Shown piece after piece: positions 1 to 9,749 of a stretch of DNA of 64,000 bases. The stretch is from positions 1 to 64,000 of the forward strand of contig NZ_CP031240.1 in NCBI RefSeq assembly GCF_003351405.1, given 5' to 3'. Made by a program: the position numbers and the translations under genes. The notes beneath the pieces are model-generated. The model did no database searches. It was not told where the DNA came from and saw only the letters and a list, made by a program, of their open reading frames with translations. The DNA comes from Haemophilus haemolyticus. Its GTDB lineage: Bacteria > Pseudomonadota > Gammaproteobacteria > Enterobacterales > Pasteurellaceae. The first letter of the stretch is position 1, and the number at the start of each line of letters is the position of its first letter.

Positions 1-393
1 CGTACTCAACCTCTCATATTCGTACAAACAGAAAAAAGTTATCCAGTGGGAAAACTTGCCGATCTTGAAATTCATTTTATGCACTATCACAGTGAGCAAG
101 AAGCCAATGAAAAATGGCAACTTCGCACGTCACGAATGAAGTTAGACAATCTTTTTATTATGATGACAGATCGAGATGGTGTAACCGAAAAAGACATTCA
201 ACTTTTTGATCAACTCCCTTTCAAAAATAAAGTAATTTTTACTCACAAGCCCTACCCTGCTTTTAAATCGACTTATTATATAAAAGGCTTCGAGAAGCAA
301 AATCAGGTGGGCGATATTTTTAAATTTTCTGGCTGGAATGGGAAAAAATATTACGATCAATTCGATTACGTGAAATGGTTTAATCAAGCTTAG
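1..393 (+). CDS. DUF1919 family protein, 3' end only
   Basis: The reading frame is open from the window edge to the TAA at 391-393, so the true start lies outside; the GTG at 46 is internal. The visible 130 residues carry YPVGKLADLEIHF, HYHSEQEANEKW and LPFKNKVIFTHKPYP, the pattern I associate with DUF1919 proteins found in polysaccharide or lipooligosaccharide gene sets. That the protein acts on surface glycans is an inference from the family, and no catalytic residue is assigned. A terminator follows at 401-428, so it ends its transcription unit. Confidence 0.6.
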   Translation, partial: RTQPLIFVQTEKSYPVGKLADLEIHFMHYHSEQEANEKWQLRTSRMKLDNLFIMMTDRDGVTEKDIQLFDQLPFKNKVIFTHKPYPAFKSTYYIKGFEKQNQVGDIFKFSGWNGKKYYDQFDYVKWFNQA

Positions 394-400
394 TAGATAA

Positions 401-428
401 AGGCTGCATTTGATCTGCAGCCTTTTTT
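401..428 (+). terminator. Rho-independent terminator after the DUF1919 gene
   Basis: AGGCTGCA (401-408) pairs with TGCAGCCT (416-423) around a 7-base loop and runs into six T residues. It separates the DUF1919 gene from rsuA. Confidence 0.85.
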
Positions 429-489
429 GTTTCGTTCTAAAAGCAAAAACCTGTACAATGCCCAGCGAATTTTAACAAGAGAAAACATA

Positions 490-1188
490 ATGAGATTAGA
501 TAAATTTATAGCTGAAAATACGGGATTAACTCGTTCTCAAGCAACAAAAGCGATCCGCCAAAGTGCGGTAAAAATCAACGGTGAAATTGTCAAAAATGGT
601 TCGGTTCAAATTTCACAAGAAGACGAAATTTATTTTGAAGATGAATTATTAACTTGGGTCGAAGAAGGCCAGTATTTTATGTTGAATAAACCACAAGGCT
701 GTGTTTGTTCTAATGATGACGGCGACTATCCAACAATTTATCAATTTTTCGATTACCCTTTAGCGGGCAAATTACATAGCGCGGGTCGCTTAGATGTGGA
801 TACGACCGGTCTCGTATTGCTTACCGATGATGGACAATGGTCACATCGCATCACTTCGCCAAAACATCATTGTGAAAAAACCTATTTGGTGACATTGGCT
901 GATCCCGTAGAAGAAAATTATGCGGCGGCTTGTGCAGAAGGCATTTTATTACGCGGAGAAAAAGAACCCACTAAACCAGCGAAATTAGAAATTTTAGATG
1001 ATTACAATGTGAATCTGACCATTTCTGAAGGTCGCTATCATCAAGTAAAACGTATGTTTGCCGCACTTGGGAATAAAGTCGTTGGATTACATCGCTGGAA
1101 AATTGGGGATGTTGTGCTGGATCAATCCTTAGAAGAAGGCGAATACCGCCCATTGACTCAAAACGAAATTGAAAGTTTGGTGAAATAA
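490..1188 (+). CDS. rsuA: 16S rRNA pseudouridine(516) synthase RsuA
   Basis: Converts uridine 516 of 16S rRNA to pseudouridine during small-subunit assembly. The 232-residue product has an N-terminal S4 RNA-binding domain (MRLDKFIAENTGLTRSQA onward, residues 1-60) and the synthase core with AGRLDVDTTG; Asp102 is the expected catalytic residue, the same number as in E. coli. The frame is open upstream to 427, but ATG 490 gives the family N-terminus and has AAGAGA before it. One base separates it from bcr, as in the E. coli rsuA-bcr pair. An uptake signal lies at 561-569. Confidence 0.93.
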   Translation: MRLDKFIAENTGLTRSQATKAIRQSAVKINGEIVKNGSVQISQEDEIYFEDELLTWVEEGQYFMLNKPQGCVCSNDDGDYPTIYQFFDYPLAGKLHSAGRLDVDTTGLVLLTDDGQWSHRITSPKHHCEKTYLVTLADPVEENYAAACAEGILLRGEKEPTKPAKLEILDDYNVNLTISEGRYHQVKRMFAALGNKVVGLHRWKIGDVVLDQSLEEGEYRPLTQNEIESLVK

Positions 1189-1189
1189 G

Positions 1190-2386
1190 ATGAGTCAACA
1201 AAAATCTACTTTTATCTTTATTCTTACGCTCGGTATTCTCTCCATGCTACCGCCTTTTGGCGTGGATATGTATTTACCGTCTTTTTTAGAAATTGCGAAA
1301 GATCTCGGTGTGAGTCCAGAGCAAGTGCAACACACGCTCACCTCTTTTGCTTATGGCATGGCGTTTGGTCAGCTTTTTTGGGGGCCTTTTGGTGATAGTT
1401 TCGGACGAAAACCGATCATTTTACTCGGTGTCATTGTAGGTGCACTCACAGCTTTGGTGCTCACCAAAATAAATTCAGTCGGAAATTTCACCGCACTTCG
1501 TTTTGTGCAAGGTTTCTTTGGTGCCGCACCTGTTGTACTTTCTGGCGCATTATTGCGTGATTTATTTAGTAAAGATCAGCTATCCAAAGTGATGTCTACC
1601 ATCACGTTAGTATTTATGCTTGCCCCTTTAGTTGCGCCAATTATTGGTGGTTACATCGTTAAATTTTTCCATTGGCATGCGATTTTTTACGTTATTTCGC
1701 TTGTGGGATTATTAGCCGCTGCATTAGTCTTTTTCATCATTCCAGAAACCCATAAAAAAGAAAATCGCATTCCGCTACGCTTAAATATTATCGCTCGCAA
1801 TTTCCTTCTTCTTTGGAAGCAAAAAGAAGTGCTCGGCTACATGTTTGCCGCCTCTTTTGGCTTTGGTGGGTTGTTTGCTTTTGTGACTGCAGGCTCAATT
1901 GTCTATATCGGCATTTATGGGGTTCCCGTCGATCAGTTTGGTTACTTCTTCATGATGAATATCGTTACGATGATCTTTGCCTCTTTTTTAAATAGCCGAT
2001 TTGTCACTAAAGTGGGCGCAGAAACAATGTTACGGATAGCCCTCATAATTCAATTCCTTTCTGGAATGTGGCTAATTTTGACCGCACTTTTAGATCTCGG
2101 TTTTTGGCCAATGGCAATTGGCGTTGCCTTTTTCGTCGGTCCAAATCCAGTGATTTCATCAAATGCAATGGCATCAGCTTTAGAACGATGCCCTCAAATG
2201 GCGGGAACGGCAAATTCTTTGATTGGTAGCGTACGTTTTGCAGTGGGCGCAATTATGGGAAGTTTGGTCGCATCAATGAAAATGGATACCGCTTCCCCAA
2301 TGCTCTTTACGATGGGCGGATGTGTCGCGATTTCCGTATTATCCTATTATTTTCTAACCAGCCGAAATTTAAAAAGCCGTGGGTAA
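1190..2386 (+). CDS. bcr: Bcr/CflA family drug efflux transporter (MFS)
   Basis: Proton-driven inner-membrane exporter of the major facilitator superfamily; the family includes the bicyclomycin/sulfonamide exporter Bcr. The 398 residues form about 12 hydrophobic segments. DMYLP at 26-30 is typical of the Bcr/CflA group, and GPFGDSFGRKP at 65-75 is the MFS motif A loop. The ATG starts one base after the rsuA stop, so the two are probably co-translated. Substrate cannot be read from sequence. The stop codon lies in the loop of a hairpin that terminates the opposing gene. Confidence 0.85.
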   Translation: MSQQKSTFIFILTLGILSMLPPFGVDMYLPSFLEIAKDLGVSPEQVQHTLTSFAYGMAFGQLFWGPFGDSFGRKPIILLGVIVGALTALVLTKINSVGNFTALRFVQGFFGAAPVVLSGALLRDLFSKDQLSKVMSTITLVFMLAPLVAPIIGGYIVKFFHWHAIFYVISLVGLLAAALVFFIIPETHKKENRIPLRLNIIARNFLLLWKQKEVLGYMFAASFGFGGLFAFVTAGSIVYIGIYGVPVDQFGYFFMMNIVTMIFASFLNSRFVTKVGAETMLRIALIIQFLSGMWLILTALLDLGFWPMAIGVAFFVGPNPVISSNAMASALERCPQMAGTANSLIGSVRFAVGAIMGSLVASMKMDTASPMLFTMGGCVAISVLSYYFLTSRNLKSRG

Positions 2387-2398
2387 ATTCCCCACGGC
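2371..2398 (-). terminator. Terminator of the 2418-3218 gene, overlapping the bcr 3' end
   Basis: GCCGTGGG (376-383 of this kb) pairs with CCCACGGC (391-398). Read on the minus strand the hairpin is followed by TTTTT; on the plus strand no T run follows. The bcr TAA (2384-2386) sits in the loop, so the last codons of bcr double as the terminator of the opposing gene. Confidence 0.75.
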
Positions 2399-2417
2399 AC
2401 AATGATTATTTTCTTTA

Positions 2418-3218
2418 TTAAGCAAAGAGCATCCATAACGGCAAACAGACAGCAATAAACAAGAGGATAAATAAACTATTGGCAGATAATTTCCACTTTT
2501 GGAAACTATGTAAAATCAGAATAGCCGCAATAACAAAATGGCAAACAAAATAAATGATGTAAGCGAAAATACTGTCAGAATCAACCACACTTTCCATGCC
2601 ATTTAAAAGTAAAAATAAGAACATAGCCAAAGCATTTAAGGCGAGCAATATAATTATGGCTAAGGGCAACAATGCAATAAAACCTTGTAAACGATTTCGT
2701 GCAATAACAAGCACAAGATTTGCCAAAATCACGCCAGATAAAATCGGTGCAAACGGGTTATATTCAGCAAAATCGCTCGCAGGAAGCACGGTAAAAATCA
2801 TTAAATAACTCAAGCAACCTAAACCCGCAATTAATGCAGCCATCAATAAAAAGCTGTTACGAATTTTTTCAGTTTTTGGTTGTTTCCAAATAAAATACAC
2901 GACAGAGAGACCACATACGCTCATCACATTAGTAAGTGTGTAATTATTCTGTAATAGGCTTATCAGCAACCACACCGCCCAATAAATAGCAAAAGTCAGA
3001 TTAACTTTGATTAAACGACCACGTTGTCCTGGGCAAATTTCGCCGCGATAAAAAACCAATAAAGAAATTAACTGTGCAACCAGCACGCCTACACCTAAAT
3101 GAGGCATTGTTTGCTTTTCAGGTTGCAAAGAAAAAATAAATAGATCGATGCCAAGCACCATTGAGATCGATAATACCGCAAGCAATGCCGCGATATATTT
3201 AGAAGATTGTTCTGACAT
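2418..3218 (-). CDS. Polytopic inner-membrane protein of unknown function
   Basis: I do not recognise this protein. Its 266 residues are almost all hydrophobic, with about nine transmembrane segments (for example residues 8-29, 42-58, 72-90, 122-145 and 168-205), short loops, and no recognisable catalytic or transport motif. It starts at ATG 3218 with no clear Shine-Dalgarno sequence and ends in a hairpin shared with bcr. It is divergent from the TRIC-type gene at 3316 with a spacer under 100 bp, but nothing ties the two functionally. Confidence 0.65.
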   Translation of the reverse strand: MSEQSSKYIAALLAVLSISMVLGIDLFIFSLQPEKQTMPHLGVGVLVAQLISLLVFYRGEICPGQRGRLIKVNLTFAIYWAVWLLISLLQNNYTLTNVMSVCGLSVVYFIWKQPKTEKIRNSFLLMAALIAGLGCLSYLMIFTVLPASDFAEYNPFAPILSGVILANLVLVIARNRLQGFIALLPLAIIILLALNALAMFLFLLLNGMESVVDSDSIFAYIIYFVCHFVIAAILILHSFQKWKLSANSLFILLFIAVCLPLWMLFA

Positions 3219-3315
3219 AATTTTAACGTCTGAAAAAATAATGCGCCATTATGCTAAAAATTCATTAAATTTTAAAGTAGAATGAGACCAATTATAACCG
3301 CACTTAGGTACATGA

Positions 3316-3978
3316 ATGTTACTTAGTATTTTATATATCATCGGTATCACCGCTGAAGGAATGACAGGCGCACTTGCGGCAGGTCGTGAAAAAATGGATA
3401 TTTTTGGCGTGATAATTATCGCATCCGTCACTGCCATTGGCGGTGGCTCTGTACGTGATGTACTACTCGGACATTACCCCCTCGGCTGGGTTAAGCACCC
3501 AGAATATTTTTTAATGGTGGCAAGTGCAGCGGTGATTACCGTATATGTCGCACCATTCATCAATCATTTTATGCGCTATTTCCGCACTATTTTCTTGGTG
3601 CTCGATGCGATGGGTTTAGTGGTGTATTCCATTATTGGTGCACAAATTGCGATGGATATGGGACATAGTCTCACTATTGTTTGTATTGCAGGCTGTATTA
3701 CAGGTGCCTTTGGCGGAGTTCTACGCGATATGCTATGCAATCGAATTCCTCTCGTATTCCAAAAAGAACTCTATGCCAGCATTGCGCTATTTGCCACGCT
3801 GACTTATTACGCATTAAGTACACTTCAAGTAGAACATACGCTTGCCGTGCTACTCACGCTTATTAGCAGCTTTACTTTACGCCTTTTAGCTATTCATTTC
3901 GAATGGGGTTTACCAGTATTTAATTACCAAGAACTCACATCGGAAGAACAAGATAAGCTGCCAAATAAAAAGAAATAA
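3316..3978 (+). CDS. TRIC/UPF0126 family membrane protein (YadS/YicG-like)
   Basis: A 220-residue integral membrane protein with seven predicted segments built from an internal duplication. Each half has the family glycine-rich kink: GGGSVRD at 42-48 and GGVLRD at 134-139. Bacterial relatives are homologous to trimeric intracellular cation channels, so a potassium or other monovalent cation channel role is the family-based expectation. AGG at 3306-3308 precedes ATG 3316. It ends 20 bp before proA, so the two are probably co-transcribed. An uptake signal lies just upstream (3297-3305). Confidence 0.8.
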   Translation: MLLSILYIIGITAEGMTGALAAGREKMDIFGVIIIASVTAIGGGSVRDVLLGHYPLGWVKHPEYFLMVASAAVITVYVAPFINHFMRYFRTIFLVLDAMGLVVYSIIGAQIAMDMGHSLTIVCIAGCITGAFGGVLRDMLCNRIPLVFQKELYASIALFATLTYYALSTLQVEHTLAVLLTLISSFTLRLLAIHFEWGLPVFNYQELTSEEQDKLPNKKK

Positions 3979-3998
3979 ATAAAATAAAGGGAATAACT

Positions 3999-5252
3999 AT
4001 GTTAGAACAAATGGGGAAACAAGCCAAAGATGCTGCATTTATCTTGGCTCAACTCACCACTGCTGAAAAAAATCGTGCATTATCCATTATTGCAGAACAA
4101 CTCGAACAACAAGCACCGCTTATCTTAGCCGAAAACGCAAAAGATATTGAACTTGCCAAACAAAATAGATTGTCTGATGCTTTGATTGATCGCCTACTGC
4201 TCACGCAAGAACGTTTGCAAGGCATTGCTAATGATGTACGCCACGTTATTTCACTTGCAGATCCTGTGGGGAAAATCATAGACGGCGGTACATTGGATAG
4301 CGGACTTAAAATCGAACGCATACGCACTCCACTAGGCGTCATTGGCACAATTTATGAAGCTCGCCCAAATGTGACCATTGATGTGGCAAGCCTTTGCCTC
4401 AAAACGGGTAATGCAGTAATTTTACGCGGCGGTAAAGAAACACAGTTTTCTAACAAAATTCTAATCGAAGTTGTACAAAATGCTTTAGAGCAAGCCGGCT
4501 TACCAAAATTCGCTGTGCAAGCCATTACCGATCCAAACCGTGAACTCGTTATGCAATTATTAAAACTAGATCGCTATGTGGATATGATTATTCCTCGAGG
4601 AGGTGCGGGTTTACATGAATTGTGTAAACAACATTCTACTATTCCAGTTATTGTGGGTGGTGTGGGTGTTTGCCATACTTTCGTTGAAGAAAGTGCGGAT
4701 CAAAATAAAGCGATTTTTGTTATTGATAACGCCAAAACACAACGTCCAAGCACCTGTAACACATTGGAGACATTGTTAGTTCAGCGTTCTATTGCTGAAG
4801 AATTTTTACCCAAACTTGTCTCTCATCTCGCTGCCAAAAACGTAAAATATCACGCAAAATCCACCGCACTTAATATATTGAAACAAGCGGGGGCGAATGT
4901 CTGCGAAGTGACAGAAAAAGAATTACGCGAAGAATGGGGATCATTGGATTTGAATGTCATCGTTGTGGAAGATATTCATGCCGCTATTGAGCATATCCGC
5001 CAATATGGTACGCAACATTCTGAAAGTATTTTAACTTCTTCACAAAACCTAGCCCGTCAATTTATTAATCAAGTCGATGCTGCTGCCGTTTATGTGAATG
5101 CAAGCACACGCTTTACTGACGGTGGACAATTTGGATTAGGCGCAGAAGTTGCCGTGAGCACCCAAAAACTTCACGCTCGCGGCCCAATGGGATTAGAAGC
5201 ATTAACAAGTTATAAATGGGTGTGTGAAGGCGAATATACCGTTCGCAAATAA
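3999..5252 (+). CDS. proA: Gamma-glutamyl phosphate reductase ProA
   Basis: NADPH-dependent reduction of glutamyl-5-phosphate to glutamate-5-semialdehyde, the second step of proline synthesis. The 417 residues match the aldehyde-dehydrogenase-fold family length. [10 protein letters not shown] contains the catalytic cysteine, Cys253 by count, and [12 protein letters not shown] and IPRGGAGLH are conserved ProA segments. AAGGGA precedes the ATG. No proB lies next to it here, unlike E. coli proBA. A bidirectional terminator separates it from convergent dnaJ. Confidence 0.95.
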   Translation: MLEQMGKQAKDAAFILAQLTTAEKNRALSIIAEQLEQQAPLILAENAKDIELAKQNRLSDALIDRLLLTQERLQGIANDVRHVISLADPVGKIIDGGTLDSGLKIERIRTPLGVIGTIYEARPNVTIDVASLCLKTGNAVILRGGKETQFSNKILIEVVQNALEQAGLPKFAVQAITDPNRELVMQLLKLDRYVDMIIPRGGAGLHELCKQHSTIPVIVGGVGVCHTFVEESADQNKAIFVIDNAKTQRPSTCNTLETLLVQRSIAEEFLPKLVSHLAAKNVKYHAKSTALNILKQAGANVCEVTEKELREEWGSLDLNVIVVEDIHAAIEHIRQYGTQHSESILTSSQNLARQFINQVDAAAVYVNASTRFTDGGQFGLGAEVAVSTQKLHARGPMGLEALTSYKWVCEGEYTVRK

Positions 5253-5295
5253 AACCCAAAGTGCGGTAATTTTTAGAAGAGATTATTTGCATATA

Positions 5296-5324
5296 AAAAA
5301 GTCCGCGAAATGCGGACTTTTTCA
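5296..5324. terminator. Bidirectional terminator between proA and dnaJ
   Basis: AAAAAGTCCGC (5296-5306) pairs with GCGGACTTTTT (5312-5322); A and T runs on either side allow termination in both directions of the two convergent genes. Confidence 0.85.
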
Positions 5325-5330
5325 TTATCT

Positions 5331-6479
5331 TTATTTGTCAGATTTACCCAAATTATCAAAGAATTTTTTCACACCGTCTAAAAATCCTGAAGATTTTGGC
5401 GCATGTTTACTTAAATCTTTACCTTGTAAACTTTCTTCAAGTTTTTGGAGTAATTCTTTTTGTTCGCTGGTTAAATTAACTGGTGTTTCGACCACGATAC
5501 GACAAATCAAATCGCCCGCATAGCCACTACGTGTAGATGCGACACCTTTGCCTCGCATACGGAATAATTTTCCAGTTTGCGTTTCAGCTGGGATTTTAAG
5601 TTTCACTCGGCCATCTAACGTAGGCACTTCAATTTCACCGCCAAGGGCTGCAGTAGCAAAGCTAATCGGTACTTCGCAATATAAGTTGTTACCGTCACGT
5701 TCAAAAATGTTATGTTCTCTTACGTGAATCACAACATATAAGTCTCCAGCTGGCGCACCATTTTCGCCCGCTGCGCCTTTGCCCGCTAAGCGAAGTTGGT
5801 TGCCCGTATCTACGCCTGCAGGAATTTTTACTGAAAGATTTTCTTTCTTATGAACGCGTCCTTCGCCATGGCAGCTGCAACAAGGTTTTTCAATTTTCTT
5901 ACCGCTACCGTGACAAGTTGGACAAATACTTTCAGATACGAAGAAACCTTGCTGACGACGAATTCGACCCGAACCGTGACAATGCGGACAAGTTTCCACT
6001 TTAGAACCTTTTTCAGCCCCAGAACCACCACAGCTATCACAATGCGCAAGAGTATTGATTTGAATATCTTTGGTTGTACCTTTTACAGCTTCTTCCAAAG
6101 TAATTTCTAAGTCATAACGTAAGTCTTCACCACGAACAACGCGCTGACGACCACGTCCACCACCGCCGAAAATGTCTCCAAAGATATCACCGAACATATC
6201 ACCAAAATCAGCACCACCAAAGCCGCCACCGAAACCACCAGCGCCACCACCTTGTTCAAAGGCTGCGTGACCATATTGATCGTAGGCTGCGCGTTTTTGA
6301 TCGTCGCCTAATACTTCATAAGCTTCATTAATTTCTTTGAATTTTTCTTCTGCTTCTTTACTGCCTTGGTTTTTATCAGGATGATGTTTAGACGCTAAAC
6401 GTTTATACGCACGTTTAATGTCATTCTCACTCGCCCCTTTTTTCAATCCAAGGACTTCGTAGTAATCTTTTTTTGCCAT
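5331..6479 (-). CDS. dnaJ: Chaperone DnaJ (Hsp40)
   Basis: Co-chaperone that delivers unfolded clients to DnaK and stimulates its ATPase. The 382 residues show a J domain with HPD at 33-35, a Gly/Phe-rich linker ([13 protein letters not shown]), a zinc region at roughly 145-205 with four CXXC-type repeats ([31 protein letters not shown]), and C-terminal substrate-binding domains. Start is ATG 6479 with CGGAAA upstream. Unusually, dnaK is not directly upstream: two small genes, a terminator and a repeat intervene, so dnaJ probably depends on another promoter, perhaps shared with the 6542-6946 gene. Confidence 0.95.
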   Translation of the reverse strand: MAKKDYYEVLGLKKGASENDIKRAYKRLASKHHPDKNQGSKEAEEKFKEINEAYEVLGDDQKRAAYDQYGHAAFEQGGGAGGFGGGFGGADFGDMFGDIFGDIFGGGGRGRQRVVRGEDLRYDLEITLEEAVKGTTKDIQINTLAHCDSCGGSGAEKGSKVETCPHCHGSGRIRRQQGFFVSESICPTCHGSGKKIEKPCCSCHGEGRVHKKENLSVKIPAGVDTGNQLRLAGKGAAGENGAPAGDLYVVIHVREHNIFERDGNNLYCEVPISFATAALGGEIEVPTLDGRVKLKIPAETQTGKLFRMRGKGVASTRSGYAGDLICRIVVETPVNLTSEQKELLQKLEESLQGKDLSKHAPKSSGFLDGVKKFFDNLGKSDK

Positions 6480-6541
6480 AGTGTTTCCGTATTTTTATTT
6501 GCAAATATTTTGTTATTTCTGACCGCTTACATTCGCTATTT

Positions 6542-6946
6542 TTAGCAATGTGGGCAAATTGAAATGTAAATGTCCACTTTTCCATTTGGATAATATTTCT
6601 CAAAATCCACTTTATAAGCACGTTTTAATAAGCCTTGCTTTTCTTTATTCCAAATGCGTTGCCACGTTTGAACTACTGATTCATAAGTCGTGGGGAAGAT
6701 TTCATACCAAGTCAGATCTTCAATTTCAATGGTTGAAAAACTGCCTTCAGGTTTACTTTCTTGAGCAACAGCAACATCATAATAGCCCGTAAAATCCGAT
6801 TCGTAATTCAGATAAACACCATAATAAGGCTCATTTTGAGGCAATTTTACAAAATTATTCTGCCAAAGCTGTCCAATCTTTTCTGCAGGATTTTCCTTTG
6901 TGTTATGCGTACGAATTGTAGCAAGTGGATAAAGTGTAAGTGGCAT
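6542..6946 (-). CDS. GyrI-like / AraC-type effector-binding domain protein
   Basis: A 134-residue single-domain protein. KIGQLW, YYGVYLNYESDFTGYYDV and RAYKVDFEKY...VDIYI follow the pattern of stand-alone small-molecule-binding domains related to GyrI/SbmC and to the effector domain of AraC/BmrR-type regulators. There is no DNA-binding domain. It ends in CPHC. AAGGAAT precedes ATG 6946. It lies 62 bp upstream of dnaJ on the same strand. Ligand and role are unknown; binding of a drug or a hydrophobic metabolite would be typical of the superfamily. Confidence 0.6.
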   Translation of the reverse strand: MPLTLYPLATIRTHNTKENPAEKIGQLWQNNFVKLPQNEPYYGVYLNYESDFTGYYDVAVAQESKPEGSFSTIEIEDLTWYEIFPTTYESVVQTWQRIWNKEKQGLLKRAYKVDFEKYYPNGKVDIYISICPHC

Positions 6947-7000
6947 AACTATTCCTTAAATTTACAAAACTCTGGGTAAATTTGACCGCTTATAACATAC

Positions 7001-7115
7001 TCCCCTCTTTAGCAAAGAGGGGCGGGGGAAGATTTGGCAGAAGTAAATTTAGCTCATAAGAAAATTTGATATCACTATCAAATCTCCCCTAACCCCTCTT
7101 TTCTAAAGAGGGGGA
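7001..7115. repeat. MITE-like inverted-repeat element between dnaK and dnaJ
   Basis: Two arms of about 36 bp face each other. The left arm (7001-7036) contains CCCCTCTTTAGCAAAGAGGGG; the right arm (7079-7115) is its near reverse complement, with CCCTCTTTAGAAAAGAGGGG when read backwards, and both end in GATTTG. Each arm is itself a hairpin. The 42 bp core has no coding potential. No target-site duplication is obvious. The structure suggests a non-autonomous mobile or dispersed intergenic repeat. Confidence 0.6.
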
Positions 7116-7128
7116 TCATTTATATACA

Positions 7129-7154
7129 CCAAAAGGGCGTGTTTCCACGCCCTT
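7129..7154 (-). terminator. Terminator of the dnaK / 7161-7556 unit
   Basis: Read on the minus strand, AAGGGCGTG and CACGCCCTT enclose a GAAA tetraloop and are followed by TTTT. It would stop dnaK transcripts before dnaJ. Confidence 0.8.
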
Positions 7155-7160
7155 AATGTA

Positions 7161-7556
7161 TTAAATTAATTCTTCAAATACAGGATATTCTTTGATAAGA
7201 GCTTCCTTACTAGAAACATGATGATCTGCCTTGCGTAAATCATTAAGGTAAATTTCATATCTAGGAATTCCTTCTATTTCATCTAAAGTTGTAACAACAA
7301 CTAATTGATTAAATAACTTTTTATCTTTAGCCAATATTTTTTGGATAACATTACGATTATCAGGTTGAGCTTTTTTAATTTCTTCAATAGCTCGCATAAT
7401 AGTATCTTCCAAATAGATATTAAGCCAACCAAATTTACCCATATCTTTATTTTGATATGCATAGATGTAAAGAACAGAATCCTGTATTTTATAAGATAAA
7501 GTACAAGTACTTGATTGTTCAGAGGTCTGATTAACAATAAAATTTTCAAATCTCAT
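7161..7556 (-). CDS. Hypothetical protein downstream of dnaK
   Basis: A 131-residue, probably cytoplasmic protein that I do not recognise. It has no signal peptide, membrane segment, cysteine cluster or known catalytic motif; it mixes short beta-type stretches (SVLYIYAYQ, LVVVTTL, YEIYLNDL) with charged helices. The start ATG 7556 has a strong AGGAGT site and lies 20 bp after the dnaK stop, so it is probably expressed with dnaK. The ribosome-binding leader is almost identical to that of dnaK itself. It could be an accessory insertion between dnaK and dnaJ; an immunity-type or stress role would be guesswork. Confidence 0.6.
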   Translation of the reverse strand: MRFENFIVNQTSEQSSTCTLSYKIQDSVLYIYAYQNKDMGKFGWLNIYLEDTIMRAIEEIKKAQPDNRNVIQKILAKDKKLFNQLVVVTTLDEIEGIPRYEIYLNDLRKADHHVSSKEALIKEYPVFEELI

Positions 7557-7576
7557 ATGATTACTCCTAGCAAAAA

Positions 7577-9484
7577 TTATTTATTATCTTTCACCTCTTC
7601 AAATTCAGCATCTACCACGCCATCATCTTTTGCTGATGATTGTTGTGGTTGCTCGCCACCAGCTTGTTGAGCTTTTGCTTGAGCTGCTTGCATTAATGGT
7701 TCAGAGGCTTTAATTACCGCTTCAATTTTCGCTTCGATCTCTGCTTTGTCTTCGCCTTTTGCTGCAGTTTCAAGTTCGCTTATTGCTGCTTCAATTTTCT
7801 CTTTATCTGCAGCACTCAATGCATCGCCAGCTTCTGCAATTTGTTTACGTGTTGCGTGAGCAATGCCATCTGCTTGATTACGCGCTTGAACAACTTCTTC
7901 AAATTTACGGTCTGCATCAGCATTTGCTTCTGCATCACGCACCATTTGTTGAATTTCTTCATCAGATAAACCAGAAGATGCTTGAATACGAATTTGTTGT
8001 TCTTTACCCGTATTTTTATCTTTCGCAGATACGTTGATTACGCCGTTTGCATCGATATCAAATGTTACTTCGATTTGTGGCATACCACGCGGTGCAGGAT
8101 TAATACCTTCTAGGTTGAATTGACCTAAAGATTTATTGTCTGCCGCACGTTTACGTTCACCTTGAAGAACGTGAATTGTTACCGCACTTTGGTTATCTTC
8201 CGCTGTTGAGAACACTTGCGATTTTTTGGTTGGAATCGTTGTATTTTTCTCAATTAAAGTGGTCATCACACCGCCCATGGTTTCGATACCAAGTGATAAC
8301 GGAGTAACGTCTAATAAAAGAACGTCTTTTACATCACCTTTTAATACACCACCTTGAACTGCCGCACCGATTGCCACCGCTTCATCAGGGTTAACATCTT
8401 TACGAGCTTCTTTACCAAAGAACTCAGCCACTTTTTGTTGTACAAGTGGCATACGAGTTTGGCCACCCACAAGAATAATGTCGTGAATGTCACTCACGCC
8501 TTTACCTGCATCTTTTAATACAGCTTTCAAAGACTCAATTGAGCTTGCCACTAAATCTTCTACTAATGCTTCTAATTTTGCACGAGTGATATTTAATGCT
8601 AAATGCTTAGGGCCAGTCGCATCTGCAGTGATGTAAGGTAAGTTTACTTCAGTAGATTGCGCTGATGAAAGTTCAATTTTTGCTTTCTCTGCTGCTTCTT
8701 TTACGCGTTGTAATGCCATCGCATCATTACGTAAATCGATATTTTGTTCTTTTTTGAATTCATCAATGATGTAATCAATGACACGGTTATCGAAGTCTTC
8801 ACCACCTAAGTGAGTGTTACCACCTGTTGCCAATACTTCGAAAGTTTGTTCGCCATCAAAGTTGTCAATTTCGATGATTGAAATATCGAATGTACCACCA
8901 CCTAAGTCGTAAACTGCGATCACTTGGTTTTCTTTGCTTGAACCTAAACCGAACGCTAACGCAGCCGCTGTTGGTTCATTGATGATACGTTTAACGTCTA
9001 AACCTGCGATTTTACCTGCATCAATCGTTGCTTGACGTTGTGCATCGTTAAAGTATGCAGGAACAGTAATTACCGCTTCTGTTACAGATTCACCCAAGAA
9101 ATCTTCTGCAGTTTTTTTCATTTTTTTCAATACTTCAGCAGAGATTTGTGGTGGTGCTAATTTATCACCTTTTACATTTACCCAAGCATCACCATTGTCA
9201 GCACGAGTAATTTCGAAAGGCATAATTTTAATATCGCGTTGAACTTCTTCGCTTTCAAAACGACGACCAATTAAACGTTTAATCGCAAACAATGTATTTT
9301 TCGGGTTAGTGATTGCTTGACGTTTTGCTGGCTGACCAACCAAGGTTTCATTATCTGTATAAGCAATAATTGAAGGGGTTGTACGTGCACCTTCTGCATT
9401 TTCAATTACGCGTGCTTTGTCGCCGTCCATTACAGCTACACAAGAGTTTGTTGTACCTAAGTCAATACCAATAATTTTTCCCAT
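7577..9484 (-). CDS. dnaK: Chaperone DnaK (Hsp70)
   Basis: ATP-driven Hsp70 that binds exposed hydrophobic peptide segments. The 635 residues comprise an actin-like nucleotide-binding domain ([14 protein letters not shown] at the N-terminus, [22 protein letters not shown]), the allosteric linker [12 protein letters not shown] near residue 390, the substrate-binding domain and a helical lid with a Gln/Ala-rich tail. The C-terminus is EFEEVKDNK, close to the usual EEVxDxK. AGGAGT precedes the ATG, and a sigma-32 type promoter lies about 65 bp upstream. Confidence 0.97.
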   Translation of the reverse strand: MGKIIGIDLGTTNSCVAVMDGDKARVIENAEGARTTPSIIAYTDNETLVGQPAKRQAITNPKNTLFAIKRLIGRRFESEEVQRDIKIMPFEITRADNGDAWVNVKGDKLAPPQISAEVLKKMKKTAEDFLGESVTEAVITVPAYFNDAQRQATIDAGKIAGLDVKRIINEPTAAALAFGLGSSKENQVIAVYDLGGGTFDISIIEIDNFDGEQTFEVLATGGNTHLGGEDFDNRVIDYIIDEFKKEQNIDLRNDAMALQRVKEAAEKAKIELSSAQSTEVNLPYITADATGPKHLALNITRAKLEALVEDLVASSIESLKAVLKDAGKGVSDIHDIILVGGQTRMPLVQQKVAEFFGKEARKDVNPDEAVAIGAAVQGGVLKGDVKDVLLLDVTPLSLGIETMGGVMTTLIEKNTTIPTKKSQVFSTAEDNQSAVTIHVLQGERKRAADNKSLGQFNLEGINPAPRGMPQIEVTFDIDANGVINVSAKDKNTGKEQQIRIQASSGLSDEEIQQMVRDAEANADADRKFEEVVQARNQADGIAHATRKQIAEAGDALSAADKEKIEAAISELETAAKGEDKAEIEAKIEAVIKASEPLMQAAQAKAQQAGGEQPQQSSAKDDGVVDAEFEEVKDNK

Positions 9485-9551
9485 TTTGTACTCCTAGTAA
9501 AAATTTTAAAATTCGGGGTAAGTCTTGTAGACCTATTTATTACGAATTGTA

Positions 9552-9579
9552 AGATGTGGATATTCTTTCGCATTTCAAG
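9552..9579 (-). promoter_or_regulatory. Sigma-32 type heat-shock promoter of dnaK
   Basis: On the minus strand CTTGAAA (9579-9573) is followed after 13 bp by CCACATCT (9559-9552). The sigma-32 consensus is CTTGAAA, 13-15 bp, then CCCCATNT; only one of the specified bases differs. Predicted start is near 9545, giving a leader of about 60 nt. Confidence 0.7.
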
Positions 9580-9749
9580 AGAAAATTTTAAAAATTTTTT
9601 ATTTCTTAAAGTGCGGTGATTTCCGTTCTTGTTTTCAAGATAAGTCTCAAATGATGAACTTCAAGGGGAAAACAAAAATTTTCAGGTAAGAAAAAGGGAT
9701 TTGTGATAAATTTGGCGAAAATTTTTACTTTAAAACAGGAAAGAAATAA

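Noticed and set aside
5224..6110. Plus-strand ORFs opposite dnaJ (99 and 86 codons)
   Set aside because: They are antisense shadows of a strongly conserved gene; no ribosome site and no recognisable protein.
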